The translations under genes were made by a program, and so were the position numbers. DNA of 64,000 nucleotides. Origin: JBGTLA01 sp041744375 (GTDB lineage Bacteria > Actinomycetota > Acidimicrobiia > Spongiisociales > ZC4RG35). Below are positions 1 to 8,366 of the stretch, piece after piece. The stretch spans positions 79,640-143,639 of the forward strand of contig JBGTLA010000053.1 in assembly GCA_041744375.1 (NCBI GenBank), in the 5' to 3' direction. Below the pieces are notes generated by a model. It saw only the letters and a program-made list of their open reading frames with translations, did no database searches and was not told the origin of the DNA. Position 1 is the first letter of the stretch; each line of letters starts with the position of its first letter.

Positions 1-78
1 TCGACCTTGGCCGGTCTGGGAGCTCTGCAGGCCGCGGCCAGGTGCGAGTCGGAGAGTCCCGCCGACGCCACCCGCTGA
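1..78 (+). CDS. C-terminal end of an unidentified protein cut by the window edge
   Basis: An open frame runs from the first base to a TGA at 76-78 and encodes the last 25 residues of a protein (ending ADATR). The TGA shares one base with the ATG of the GH130 gene (TGATG), which suggests translational coupling in one operon. Elsewhere in this window GH130 genes sit beside GT4 glycosyltransferases, so a glycosyltransferase is a reasonable guess, but no motif survives in this fragment to show it. Confidence 0.45.
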   Translation, partial: STLAGLGALQAAARCESESPADATR

Positions 79-1541
79 TGTCCGCCCTGCCCGTTACCCG
101 GCTCGGCGTCCAACTGGAGCCGGATCCGCGCCGAGTCATCACCAAGCCGTATCTGCCCACCGACTTTGACCCGGTGGCGGGTCAAAGTCGCATAGAACGG
201 GTCATCCAGCGGGTTCTGGCTCTGGCGCCCGAGGACGTGACCCGTTCGCTCGAAGAGCTGGGGGAGCGCTTCTCGGCGCGTCACACCGACCTTCACGACA
301 TCTTCCACCGGGGTTTTGAGGTGGTGGCGCTATCGGTGCCGGCAAAAGTGACGCTCTCTGACGAGATCAAGATGCTGATTGGCGCCTATTTCACACACGA
401 ATATTCGCTGGAAGGGGCTGCTTTCACCAACCCTTCGTTGGTTGCCGCCCCCGACCAGTCGGGGGTGGCGGCCGGTTCCCTCAGGGTGATCGTCAGCCTG
501 CGGGCAGTGGGAGAGGGCCACATATCCTCGATCGAGTTTCGCAATGGGCTCGTCGGGTCGGAGGGAGAGATCGCACTCGAAGTGCCCGGGGCCCCAGTGA
601 CGGGAACGCGTGAGACGCCGACGTTCGACAAGGCCGTGTTCTCGGCCAAACTTGAAGAGATCGGAGCCGACGCCGACCTCATCTGGAAGACGTTGGGTCG
701 CTTAACGGACATGTTCTCCATGGCCGACCTCGACACCGCCCTTTCCGATCTCCACCGGAACGAAACCTCGTGGGATGTGGTGCACAACGTGACCCACGTC
801 ATGCACTGGTTGGCGTCGTCCAACTATCTGCTCTCCTTTCCTCCCCGTACCGATATCTCCCAGCGTGTTCTCTTTCCCAGCGGGCCCGCCGAGAGCCGGG
901 GAATGGAAGATGCCCGTTTTGTGAGGTTCGTAGACCCTGATGGCGAGGTCGTCTACTACGGCACCTACACCGCCTATGACGGGCTTCATATCCTGCCGCA
1001 GCTCATCGTGACGACCGACTTCCAAGACTTCCGGATTGCCACTCTCAACGGTCCGGCCGCCCAGAACAAAGGCATAGCCCTCTTCCCCCGTCCGGTGGCG
1101 GGACGTTACGTCGCTCTCACCAGGCTCGACGGGGAGAGCAACCTCCTCATGATGTCGGACAACGTGCGTTCGTGGCATGACGCCCAAAGAATCCAGATCC
1201 CGACTCGTTCCTGGGAACTGATGCAGATCGGGAACGCTGGTTCACCCATCGAGACCGATGCCGGATGGCTGGTGGTCACCCACGGTGTTGGCCCGATGAG
1301 GCAGTACGCCCTCGGTGCGATCCTGCTCGACATCAACGATCCCCGACGGGTGATCGGTCACCTCCGCGACCCCCTGCTGGAACCAGACGAGACAGAGCGT
1401 GACGGATACGTTCCGAACGTGGTTTACTCGTGCGGGTCGGTAGTACACGGGGACCGGCTCGTCATCGCCTATGGCGCCTCGGATACCTACACCAGGTTCG
1501 CCACGCTGTCTATCGACTCGCTGCTGGGCGAGTTGACGTGA
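78..1541 (+). CDS. GH130-family glycoside phosphorylase/hydrolase-like protein with N-terminal extension
   Basis: The C-terminal two thirds look like the five-bladed beta-propeller of GH130 (beta-mannoside phosphorylases and relatives). The propeller begins with the SNYLLSFPP region and carries a GMEDARF motif near residues 290-296 that corresponds to the AEDPR/EDPR motif of the family. About 200 N-terminal residues precede the propeller and I do not recognise them. A GTG at 42 is in frame, but the ATG at 78 is preferred because it overlaps the upstream stop codon. GH130 enzymes act on beta-mannosidic linkages, usually by phosphorolysis with an Asp acid; the substrate here cannot be read from sequence. 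It is the first of three GH130 genes in the window. Confidence 0.8.
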   Translation: MSALPVTRLGVQLEPDPRRVITKPYLPTDFDPVAGQSRIERVIQRVLALAPEDVTRSLEELGERFSARHTDLHDIFHRGFEVVALSVPAKVTLSDEIKMLIGAYFTHEYSLEGAAFTNPSLVAAPDQSGVAAGSLRVIVSLRAVGEGHISSIEFRNGLVGSEGEIALEVPGAPVTGTRETPTFDKAVFSAKLEEIGADADLIWKTLGRLTDMFSMADLDTALSDLHRNETSWDVVHNVTHVMHWLASSNYLLSFPPRTDISQRVLFPSGPAESRGMEDARFVRFVDPDGEVVYYGTYTAYDGLHILPQLIVTTDFQDFRIATLNGPAAQNKGIALFPRPVAGRYVALTRLDGESNLLMMSDNVRSWHDAQRIQIPTRSWELMQIGNAGSPIETDAGWLVVTHGVGPMRQYALGAILLDINDPRRVIGHLRDPLLEPDETERDGYVPNVVYSCGSVVHGDRLVIAYGASDTYTRFATLSIDSLLGELT

Positions 1542-1556
1542 CATGAATGACCGCTC

Positions 1557-2600
1557 TCATTCTTCGAGGATCCGGTGGTAGAGCGCCAGATAGTCGTCGA
1601 CCATCCTGGCCGCATCGAACCTGTCCTCGATGGAGCGCCGCACGTGGCGGCGGTCCAATCGGCCGGCTTCCTCGACGGCGTCGGCGGCTGACTGCTCATC
1701 GGTGACCAGGTAGCCGTTGATGCCGGGCTGGATGATCTCGGGCATCGAGCCTCTCGGATGAGCGATCACGGGAGTACCACACGCCATCGCCTCGACCACG
1801 CTGAAACCGAACGGCTCGTCGAAGTCGATGAGATGAAGCAGGGCTCGAGCGCTCCCTAAGACCTCCTGGCGGTCGGCCGGTCCCACCGGGCCCAGGTAGG
1901 TGACTCGCTCGTCGTCTATGTTCGGTTCGACTTCCCGACGAAAGTACTCGTCGTCGTGGACGATCCCGGCGATCACCAGCGGGATGCCGACGCGAGCCGC
2001 CACCTCGATGGCAGTGGCCGTTCCCTTGTCGGGATGGATCCGACCGAAGAAGACCAGCGGCCCGCCCCCGGGACCCGGTTCGAACGCAGCGGTGTCGATG
2101 CCGTGGTGGATCGTGGCGGCGTATGGCAACGCCGGGTGTCGATCGGCCTCGCTGATGGCGACGTAGCGCACCCGGTCGCGGTACTCCAGGTACGCCGGCA
2201 AGGTGGCGTCCGAGGCAAACCCGTGGATGGTTGTGACCATCGGCGTGTCGACCAGCCTCGAGTACGTGAGCGGCACGAAGTCGAGACTGTTGTGAATCAC
2301 ATCGAACTCTGCGGAATGCTCGAAGGCCCTGGCGATATGAAGGGTCTCCCACACCCGGGCGTCGATGGTGGGGTCTTCCGAATACCCCGTCGCCGCCACC
2401 CCCACCAAGCGAGCCGAGGTGACAGAGTCGGCGGTAGCGAAGAGAGTGACATCGACGCCTCGCGACACCAGGCCCTCGGTGAGGAGTGAGGCGAACTGTT
2501 CCCACGGTCCGTAGTGGCGAGGCGGCACTCTCCACGAGATCGGAGCGAGCACTGCCACGCGCAACCCGTTGGTTCGAGGCCGGGGCTCGGGAGTCACCAT
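1557..2600 (-). CDS. GT4-family glycosyltransferase
   Basis: The protein is about 347 residues with a GT-B fold. The N-terminal half starts RVAVLAPISWRVPPRHYGPWE, as in glycogen-synthase-like and mannosyl GT4 enzymes. The C-terminal half carries FFGRIHPDKG and the donor-binding EPFGFSVVEAMACGTPVIA region with the E-x7-E signature. It should transfer a sugar from a nucleotide-sugar donor; donor and acceptor are unknown. The open frame extends upstream, but an AAGGAGG lies just before ATG 2600, or at better spacing before GTG 2597, so the start is one of these. The gene is convergent with the GH130 gene and only 15 bp from it, and follows the small basic protein gene on the same strand. Confidence 0.88.
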   Translation of the reverse strand: MVTPEPRPRTNGLRVAVLAPISWRVPPRHYGPWEQFASLLTEGLVSRGVDVTLFATADSVTSARLVGVAATGYSEDPTIDARVWETLHIARAFEHSAEFDVIHNSLDFVPLTYSRLVDTPMVTTIHGFASDATLPAYLEYRDRVRYVAISEADRHPALPYAATIHHGIDTAAFEPGPGGGPLVFFGRIHPDKGTATAIEVAARVGIPLVIAGIVHDDEYFRREVEPNIDDERVTYLGPVGPADRQEVLGSARALLHLIDFDEPFGFSVVEAMACGTPVIAHPRGSMPEIIQPGINGYLVTDEQSAADAVEEAGRLDRRHVRRSIEDRFDAARMVDDYLALYHRILEE

Positions 2601-2671
2601 CGCCTCCTTCAGACCCGGGCGGTTGTTCGAGAACTCACCCTTGGGGGCGCGGGTCGGGGTGAGGGCCGCGG

Positions 2672-2797
2672 TCAAACGCTCTTGTGCTGTTTGGATCCGG
2701 CGGCGGCGCCTTTCGCCTTCTTGTCGAGGCGCTTCTGCTTGAGATCCTTCGCAGCCACCTTCTTGGTGGTCTTGTGACCCTTGTCCTTGGTTCCCAT
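2672..2797 (-). CDS. Small lysine-rich basic protein (41 aa)
   Basis: A 41-residue protein beginning MGTKDKGHKTTKK. Eleven lysines are concentrated in the first 37 residues, it has no cysteine and no predicted fold. A GGAGG lies 5 bases before the ATG, supporting real translation, and the gene sits 71 bp ahead of the GT4 gene on the same strand. Similar short Lys-rich proteins are common unannotated genes in actinobacteria; binding to nucleic acid is only an inference from charge. Confidence 0.6.
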   Translation of the reverse strand: MGTKDKGHKTTKKVAAKDLKQKRLDKKAKGAAAGSKQHKSV

Positions 2798-2909
2798 CGG
2801 TGCCTCCAGGCCGGCCGCCGAGCTGGCAGCCACCCTCCATTGTCCCACGGTCCGACTCCTAGGACGGCCGGCCTGGGTATGATCCCCGGGTAGTGCGCGC
2901 CGACCAGCC

Positions 2910-3740
2910 ATGAATACAGCCTTCGTGTTTGGTGGGGGTGGACGGTGGGGAGCCGTCGAGGTGGGCATGGCGGCGGCGGTCCTCGAGGCCGGTATCCGAC
3001 CCGACGTCGTACTCGGCTCGTCGATCGGTGCCCTCAATGGAGCAATGGTCGCCGCTGACCCCACCGAAGCCGGAGCCATGCGCTTACGCCTGTCCTGGGA
3101 GCAGGTGGAGAACGAAGATCTGCTGTCATCGGGGATGTTCGACCGCATCAGAACTGCCGCCAGGCAGCGCGTATCCACCCACGACACCGACGAGATGCGC
3201 CGGATCGTCAGCCAGTTCCTCCCCACCGACCGGTTCGATGAGCTTGTCGTTCCCTTCCAGTGTGTAGCTGCCTCGATCGAGCGGTCCGCTGAGCATTGGT
3301 TCGACTCGGGGTCTCTCGTGGAAGCGATCCTCGCCTCGTCGGCCATCCCCGTCTTGTTTCCGCCCGTCGTCATCGACGGCGAGTCCTTCTACGACGGTGG
3401 CCTGGTCAACTCGGTGCCCGTCGATCGGGCCGTTCAGCTCGGCGCACGTCGCATCTTCGTGTTTCAGGTAGGACGAATCGAGCAGCCCTTGCGGCCCCCC
3501 ACGCGACGGCATGAACCTGCCTTGCTCGCCTTTGAGATCGCCCGACGTCATCGCTTCTCTCGCGCCGTCGAGTCGCTTCCCGCCGACACCGAGATGCACC
3601 TCCTCCCCAGTGGGAACATCTTGAGCTTCGACGACACCCGACAGCTGAAGTGGCGCGACACATCCGATACCGCCTCACTCATTCAGAACGCCTACACGGC
3701 GACCTCCGTCTACATGGCGGACGTCTTGGGGGCCAGATGA
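2910..3740 (+). CDS. Patatin-like phospholipase (RssA/NTE family)
   Basis: A 276-residue single-domain patatin. The glycine-rich oxyanion motif FVFGGGGRWGAVEVG is at residues 6-20, the nucleophile elbow GSSIG near 36-40 and the catalytic-dyad motif DGG near 152-154, so the Ser-Asp dyad is complete. It is expected to be a cytoplasmic or membrane-associated acyl hydrolase acting on phospholipid or other acyl esters. Its stop overlaps the ATG of a PlsC-like acyltransferase (ATGA), so the two probably act together in lipid turnover. Confidence 0.88.
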   Translation: MNTAFVFGGGGRWGAVEVGMAAAVLEAGIRPDVVLGSSIGALNGAMVAADPTEAGAMRLRLSWEQVENEDLLSSGMFDRIRTAARQRVSTHDTDEMRRIVSQFLPTDRFDELVVPFQCVAASIERSAEHWFDSGSLVEAILASSAIPVLFPPVVIDGESFYDGGLVNSVPVDRAVQLGARRIFVFQVGRIEQPLRPPTRRHEPALLAFEIARRHRFSRAVESLPADTEMHLLPSGNILSFDDTRQLKWRDTSDTASLIQNAYTATSVYMADVLGAR

Positions 3741-4750
3741 GACTGCCGCCGAGATGGATCCGCCGTATCGTTCTGGGGCCGGCGGTGATCGCCGCCACTG
3801 TCGCGTTGATCGTTTCTCTGCCGGTGGTGGCCATCGGTGCTGCTTTCGCCTCCCGCTACGTGCCAGGTCGTTGGCGGCCGCTCCGTCTCGCCTGGTTCCT
3901 GTTGGTGTGGTTGATCTTCGAAAGCATCACGGTGATGGCACTGTTCGTGTTGTGGGTGGCCTCGGGTTTCGGATGGAAACTGCGAAGCGAAGGTTTCCGA
4001 TCGGCTCACTACGCACTGATGGCCTGGTTCTTGCGCCGGGTCGTGGGGTCGGCGCGTTTCACCTTCGGTCTCGCATTCGAGGGAGACCGGGTCGGAGAGG
4101 GCGATGTCGTCGGGCGCCCGGTGATCCTCATGGCCCGCCACGCTGGGCCGGGAGATTCTCTCCTGTTGGTGGATGCCGTCATGAACCGCTTCCAGCATCG
4201 TCCTCGGGTCGTTCTCAAGGAAGCGCTGCAGTGGGATCCCGTCATCGACATCGCTCTCAACCGGTTGCCCAGTCGCTTCGTTGCTCCTGGGGGCAGGGGC
4301 GGCTCGGATGCCGTCGACGCCATCGCCGACCTCGCCGCCACCATGACATCGCGCGATGCCCTTGTGATCTTCCCTGAAGGCGGGAACTTCACGGCCTCGC
4401 GGCGGTTGCGGGCCATCGAGCACCTCGATACGGCTGGGCTCAACGTGTTCGCAGACAGATCGCGGGCGATGGAGTTCTTGCTGCCGCCCAAGCCGCGTGG
4501 TGTGGTGGCCGCCATCACAAATGCCCCCCCGGCTGTGGTCGGTCTGGTCGGTCACGTCGGCCTGGATGACATGTCCACTCTCTCGGACATATGGTCGGGC
4601 CTCAAGATGGATCGCACCGTGTACACCCGCATCTGGCTGACCCCCACCGAGGACCTACCTGCCGATAGGCCAGGTCGCGAGTTGTGGCTCTACGACCGCT
4701 GGCACGACATGGATGGCTGGATCAGGGAACGGAGACGGGCTGGGGGCTGA
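3737..4750 (+). CDS. 1-acylglycerol-3-phosphate acyltransferase-like (PlsC domain) membrane protein
   Basis: Two hydrophobic segments occupy roughly residues 10-75. A PlsC/LPLAT-like domain follows: ARHAGPGDS near 133-141 matches the H-x4-D catalytic motif and IFPEGGNF near 211-218 matches the FPEGT/R substrate motif, with Gly replacing Thr. It is expected to move an acyl group to lysophosphatidate or a related acceptor at the membrane. The start at 3737 is chosen because ATGA couples it to the patatin stop; the longer frame upstream lies inside the patatin gene. Confidence 0.8.
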   Translation: MRLPPRWIRRIVLGPAVIAATVALIVSLPVVAIGAAFASRYVPGRWRPLRLAWFLLVWLIFESITVMALFVLWVASGFGWKLRSEGFRSAHYALMAWFLRRVVGSARFTFGLAFEGDRVGEGDVVGRPVILMARHAGPGDSLLLVDAVMNRFQHRPRVVLKEALQWDPVIDIALNRLPSRFVAPGGRGGSDAVDAIADLAATMTSRDALVIFPEGGNFTASRRLRAIEHLDTAGLNVFADRSRAMEFLLPPKPRGVVAAITNAPPAVVGLVGHVGLDDMSTLSDIWSGLKMDRTVYTRIWLTPTEDLPADRPGRELWLYDRWHDMDGWIRERRRAGG

Positions 4751-4775
4751 CCGGGGCCATCCAACCCGGTCCACC

Positions 4776-5630
4776 TCACGACGCCGGGTGGTCGGGCTCG
4801 GGGTCGAGATTGGGTCGCAACCGATCGCGCCCGTCGCCGGGACGGATCTCTTTGATGAAGCGGGCCGGTACGCCACCCACGACGGTGTAGTCGGGAACGT
4901 CTTTGGTCACGACCGAGTTGGCCCCCACGATGGTCCTGTAGCCGAGCGTGACCCCGGCCATGACCACGACGTTGTACCCGATGACGCTGTTAGCTCCGAT
5001 ACTCACCGGATCGAGGCCTCGCCCGGCATGGGCGATCGGTCGCTCGAAGTTGTCGAAGGGGTGGGTGTGGGTCTCGACGGTGACTCCGGCCGACAACATG
5101 GTGTAGGCGCCGACATCAATGGGCCCCCGGTCGTCGAGCATGGCGTATCGATTCACCAGCACACCGTCACCGAGCGAGATGTTCCTCCCGTCGGAGAACA
5201 AGACGTTGTGGTGGAAGATCACACCCTCCCCGCAGTGGCGGAAGAGTTTCTTGGCCAGGATCATCCGCAGCGGTATGGCGAAACCCTGAAGCATGGCGGC
5301 GGGCGTCTGGTCGAACATACGCCAGAACATTCGGTAATAGAGAAGGGGATCGTCCACGCCCTCCGGACCGTCTCCCTTGAACGGATCGGGTGGCAGATAG
5401 AACTCACCCGTGGCCTGCGTGTCTCCCACCAGGCGATCCACCTCGTTCAAGAACCGGGTCGCCCTACCAACGAAGGTGTCGCTCGTTACCTCCTCGGAGA
5501 GTCTGGCAAGCAGATCTCCGGCCAGTCCTTCCGGGGGAGGCGCCGATAGAACGTCGCCCAAGCCAGGGAGCTCTGTGGTGGGCCGGTTCGGAGGCACGCC
5601 GTCGGCCCTGTCTCCCTGCCCCCTAAGCAC
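4776..5630 (-). CDS. Left-handed beta-helix (hexapeptide) acyltransferase
   Basis: A 284-residue protein. The first 120 residues are helical. The C-terminal half has hexapeptide repeats (ISLGDGVLVNRYAML, PIDVGAYTMLSAGV, VSIGANSVIGYNVVV, RTIVGANSVVTKDV) ending in a VVGGVPAR cap typical of WbbJ/LacA/CysE-like O-acetyltransferases. The catalytic His lies in THTHPF. The substrate is probably a sugar or glycolipid, judging from the coupled GT2 gene, whose 3' end it overlaps by 8 bp. The two form one operon in the order GT2 then acyltransferase... transcribed leftward. Confidence 0.85.
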   Translation of the reverse strand: MLRGQGDRADGVPPNRPTTELPGLGDVLSAPPPEGLAGDLLARLSEEVTSDTFVGRATRFLNEVDRLVGDTQATGEFYLPPDPFKGDGPEGVDDPLLYYRMFWRMFDQTPAAMLQGFAIPLRMILAKKLFRHCGEGVIFHHNVLFSDGRNISLGDGVLVNRYAMLDDRGPIDVGAYTMLSAGVTVETHTHPFDNFERPIAHAGRGLDPVSIGANSVIGYNVVVMAGVTLGYRTIVGANSVVTKDVPDYTVVGGVPARFIKEIRPGDGRDRLRPNLDPEPDHPAS

Positions 5631-6360
5631 GGCTGGGTACTTTGGTCAGGCTGTTCCTGTCCTGCCAGGCCCGGTAGACCGTCCGGGCATATCCCGTGAG
5701 CACCATTGTCCGGCCGCGCAAGGGTCCGTAGCGGTAACCCATCTTCGAGGTGTTCGGACCGTAGAGTCGAGGGATGGGGACTTCGCGGAACCGCAGTCCT
5801 GCCCTCGCCACTGCGAAGTGGGACTCGAGTTCGGCCTCGTATCCGCGACCGACCAGTGCGACTACGTCGACTGCTCGTTTCGAGAAGCTGCGGAACCCCG
5901 AGAAGGGGTCGGTAACCCGGTCGCCCGTGAGCTTCTGCACAGCCCGGATCGACCCGGCCCGCACCATTCGACGATTCATTGGTGCGGATTGAACTGCTCG
6001 TTCCAGATATCGACTCCCCACGCAGAGGTCGACACCTTCGCCGAGCACGGGTTGAACGAGGCTCGGCAGCGAGGAGGGCAGATGTTGGCCGTCGCTGTCC
6101 ATCCACACCAGGGCGGCGAAGTCCAGATCCCTGAGATGGTCCATGGCCCTACCCAGGGCCGCCCCCTTCCCTCGGTTTCTGTCCTGACGGATCAACCTCA
6201 CCCCGGCGGCACGAACGATCTCAGAGGTTCCGTCGGTCGAGCCGTCGTCGACCACAACTACCGTCACCTCATGACGACCGATGCTGTTCGGCATCGAGCC
6301 GAGAACCTGCCCGATGCTGGTCGCCTCGTTGAATGCTGGTAGGACCACGAAGACTCCCAT
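5623..6360 (-). CDS. GT2-family glycosyltransferase (polyprenyl-phosphate sugar transferase type)
   Basis: A 245-residue GT-A enzyme starting MGVFVVLPAFNEATS. It has the VVVVDDGSTDGT nucleotide-binding motif and a DxD equivalent in VWMDSDGQH, like DPM1/polyprenyl-phosphate mannosyl- or glucosyltransferases. There are no strong C-terminal membrane helices, so it is a soluble or peripheral form. The frame is open further upstream, but ATG 6360 lies at the conserved family start. An 18-bp perfect palindrome lies 12 bp before this start and probably controls the operon with the acyltransferase. Confidence 0.85.
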   Translation of the reverse strand: MGVFVVLPAFNEATSIGQVLGSMPNSIGRHEVTVVVVDDGSTDGTSEIVRAAGVRLIRQDRNRGKGAALGRAMDHLRDLDFAALVWMDSDGQHLPSSLPSLVQPVLGEGVDLCVGSRYLERAVQSAPMNRRMVRAGSIRAVQKLTGDRVTDPFSGFRSFSKRAVDVVALVGRGYEAELESHFAVARAGLRFREVPIPRLYGPNTSKMGYRYGPLRGRTMVLTGYARTVYRAWQDRNSLTKVPSRA

Positions 6361-6371
6361 GGTAGGAACGT

Positions 6372-6389
6372 AACGAACGATCGTTCGTT
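6372..6389. promoter_or_regulatory. TetR-type operator palindrome
   Basis: AACGAACGATCGTTCGTT is a perfect 18-bp palindrome located 12-29 bp upstream of the GT2 start codon. Its form is typical of TetR-family operators. No TetR gene lies in the window, so the repressor is unknown. Confidence 0.6.
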
Positions 6390-6395
6390 GGTTGT

Positions 6396-6411
6396 AGGGT
6401 CCTTGGCCCCT
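6396..6411. promoter_or_regulatory. Weak DosR-like box
   Basis: AGGGTCCTTGGCCCCT matches 12 of 16 positions of the window's core AGGGACTTTCGGCCCT. It lies only 36 bp before the GT2 start, closer than most other boxes, and next to the TetR-type palindrome. It may be fortuitous. Confidence 0.3.
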
Positions 6412-6505
6412 AGTGGTCGCTCGAATGATGCCGCCCAATTCCCAACGATCTGTGCAGGCGAAAGGGACCCGGGCAACGCTCGGAGATGGGGAGGCGCTGG
6501 CCGGG

Positions 6506-6976
6506 TCAGGAGGCCGGGCCGGGGCGTATCGGAGGCGGCCCCCAGTGAGCTGCGAGCGCTCGACGGAGACTTTCCACATGTTCGGTGCCGATCCGTCCGG
6601 CGAGTTCGCCTTCGAGTTCTTCGATTACCTTGCTGGCCGCGTGGGCGAGTTGATTGCCTCGGCTCGATAGGCGCACCAACAAGGAGCGAGCGTCATTGGG
6701 GTCTGGGTCCGTCGTCAGCAGGTCTCTCTGGATAAGCTTGGATATCACTGTATGCATTGATTGTCGGCTGATGCCGATGCGGCGAGCAAGCTCGACGGGC
6801 CGCGTCCCGTCCTCGTCCACGAAAGCGAATACGAGCGCTTCGGTACGGCTGAATCTTGGCCACCCCGAGGCTTGCAGCCGGCCAACCAGAGCGTCGTTGA
6901 ACCAATCCGACGCGAACAGCAGCGCGGCACCCAGGTTGGTGGTCGGTGGGAAGGGGCGGAGAGTATGGTCCGGCAT
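6506..6976 (-). CDS. MarR-family transcriptional regulator
   Basis: A 156-residue winged-helix protein: FSRTEALVFAFVDEDGTRPVELARRIGISRQSMHTVISKLIQRD is the HTH region and TTDPDPNDARSLLVRLSSRG the wing. It probably represses the divergent NAD(P)-binding gene; a TTGTAAGT inverted repeat occupies the shared 84-bp promoter region. The start at 6976 places the HTH at the usual MarR position and keeps the gene out of the operator; the longer frame would run into the divergent gene. Confidence 0.85.
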   Translation of the reverse strand: MPDHTLRPFPPTTNLGAALLFASDWFNDALVGRLQASGWPRFSRTEALVFAFVDEDGTRPVELARRIGISRQSMHTVISKLIQRDLLTTDPDPNDARSLLVRLSSRGNQLAHAASKVIEELEGELAGRIGTEHVESLRRALAAHWGPPPIRPGPAS

Positions 6977-7031
6977 GGATCTCCACCCTAGCCGCCATCG
7001 GGCGGTTGTAAGGTAAGCTGACGATCTGATA

Positions 7032-7050
7032 TTGTAAGTGAAACTTACAA
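7032..7050. promoter_or_regulatory. MarR-type operator between divergent genes
   Basis: TTGTAAGT-GAA-ACTTACAA is a perfect 8-bp inverted repeat with a 3-bp spacer that ends where the RBS (AAAGGAG) of the rightward gene begins. A further half-site TTGTAAG lies at 7006-7012. The position fits autoregulation by the divergent MarR protein. Confidence 0.7.
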
Positions 7051-7060
7051 AGGAGTCGTA

Positions 7061-7690
7061 GTGAATGTCGCCGTAATCGGGGCAACCGGACGCACCGGTA
7101 TTCGGGTCGTGGAAGCCCTCGCACAGCAGGGTCACCAGGTACGGGCGCTGGTGCGGAGCCCGGAGAAGGGGAGGGGCCTTCCGGCCGGCATCGAGGTGGT
7201 GGAGGGCCATGCCACCCATGAGGTGGCGATGTCGAAGCTGGTGGCCGGCGTCGACGCCGTCATCGATGTCGCCGGCCCCAGCAAAGCTCACCCCGTGATA
7301 CGCCAGGCCATCACATCCAACCTCCTGGTGGCTCTAAAATCGGGTGGCCGGCCTCGGGTGCTGATGCTCACCGGGGCCGGGGTTCGGTTCCCCGACGATG
7401 TCCCCCAGCTCATCGACCGTCTCATCGTCGGCGCTCTACGTCGCTTGCAGGGAGCCGTGCTGGCGGATGGTGAGGCGGCGGTCCGACTCCTCGCATCGTC
7501 TGATCATGACTGGACCGTGGTGCGCGTGCCTCGTCTCGTGCAGAGGCCATCCGCGCGGCCCTACCGAATCGTTTCTCATGTGGGACCGGACTCTGGCACC
7601 CAAATCGACCGCCCACAGTTGGCGGCGGCCCTCGTCGAGATCCTCCAGAGTCAAGACTGGAAACGGCGCGCCCCCGTCGTGTCGCGCTGA
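7061..7690 (+). CDS. NAD(P)-binding Rossmann protein (NmrA/atypical SDR type)
   Basis: A 209-residue protein starting with GTG after AAAGGAG. The N-terminal MNVAVIGATGRTGIRVVEAL is the GxxGxxG dinucleotide motif, followed by RALVRSPEKG. There is no Tyr-x3-Lys catalytic pair, so it resembles NmrA/SDR_a5-type proteins that bind NAD(P)H or act as quinone or redox-sensing reductases. It is probably controlled by the divergent MarR gene, whose operator abuts its RBS. The substrate is unknown. Confidence 0.8.
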   Translation: MNVAVIGATGRTGIRVVEALAQQGHQVRALVRSPEKGRGLPAGIEVVEGHATHEVAMSKLVAGVDAVIDVAGPSKAHPVIRQAITSNLLVALKSGGRPRVLMLTGAGVRFPDDVPQLIDRLIVGALRRLQGAVLADGEAAVRLLASSDHDWTVVRVPRLVQRPSARPYRIVSHVGPDSGTQIDRPQLAAALVEILQSQDWKRRAPVVSR

Positions 7691-7712
7691 GCTCGAGGTC
7701 GGAGTCCGGCTG

Positions 7713-7937
7713 CTACCCGCCGCGCAGGAGATCACTGATCCTGGCTGCTTCCTCGTGTGACACCTTGGAGACGGCATACCCGGAGTGGACGAGGACGTAG
7801 TCGCCGGGCTCGGCCTCGGGCACCATGACCAGATCGATGGTGGTCACCTTGTCGTCACCGAGCGCTACCCGAGCCGGGCGGGAGAACTCTGTGCCCGTTT
7901 CGACGGCGATGACTCGGGCGGCGACCGCCAAGCACAT
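7713..7937 (-). CDS. hypC: Hydrogenase assembly chaperone HypC/HupF
   Basis: About 74 residues starting MCLAVAARV, the invariant HypC N-terminus in which the exposed Cys2 carries the Fe(CN)2CO precursor with HypD. An upstream in-frame ATG at 7946 would bury this Cys, so 7937 is preferred; it also leaves a 1-bp gap after the protease gene. It is the last gene of the hydrogenase operon. No hypABDEF genes are in the window, so the rest of the maturation set must be elsewhere. Confidence 0.9.
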   Translation of the reverse strand: MCLAVAARVIAVETGTEFSRPARVALGDDKVTTIDLVMVPEAEPGDYVLVHSGYAVSKVSHEEAARISDLLRGG

Positions 7938-7938
7938 G

Positions 7939-8364
7939 TCAGGCACCTGCCCTCTCGAGCTCGTCGATCACTGTCGACACCGCGGATGCGACTTGGGGAG
8001 AGAGTTCGCTCCCTACTTCGAAGCGGGCACCTTCGATCCCATAGATGTCGAGGCGGGCGGGAAGGCGGTGTACCGCGCGCGCCAGTTCGACGATCTCGGC
8101 CAACCCGAAGGAATGGGATGAGGCAAAACTGCGGGTCGGTAATCGGTCGGCGATGGCGTCGAACCGCACGACGGTGCCGGGCAGCCGGCCGGAGCGGATG
8201 GCGTCGACCACCGTCACGTCTTCTTCGCCTTCCCACAGATCCATGAGATCGGAGCAGTCGCTCCTCGCCACCGACGGGACCGATGTGAGGCGCCGGGCGA
8301 CGAGGACCCCGGCGGCGTCGTCGCCACGATCCGGGTGCCCGAGACCGATGACCAGACGACCCAT
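7939..8364 (-). CDS. NiFe hydrogenase maturation endopeptidase (HycI/HupD family)
   Basis: A 141-residue protein beginning MGRLVIGLGHPDRGDDAAG, the family start with the Ni-sensing Asp/Glu region; a second motif, VVDAIRSG, corresponds to the central D-A metal ligand, and SSHSFG to the third. It should cut the C-terminal extension of the hydrogenase large subunit after nickel insertion. It begins 2 bp after the stop of that large subunit gene and is followed by hypC. Confidence 0.88.
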   Translation of the reverse strand: MGRLVIGLGHPDRGDDAAGVLVARRLTSVPSVARSDCSDLMDLWEGEEDVTVVDAIRSGRLPGTVVRFDAIADRLPTRSFASSHSFGLAEIVELARAVHRLPARLDIYGIEGARFEVGSELSPQVASAVSTVIDELERAGA

Positions 8365-8366
8365 CG

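Noticed and set aside
2859..2875. A DosR-like box before the patatin gene
   Set aside because: TAGGACGGCCGGCCTG matches only 9 of 16 and lacks the AT-rich centre.
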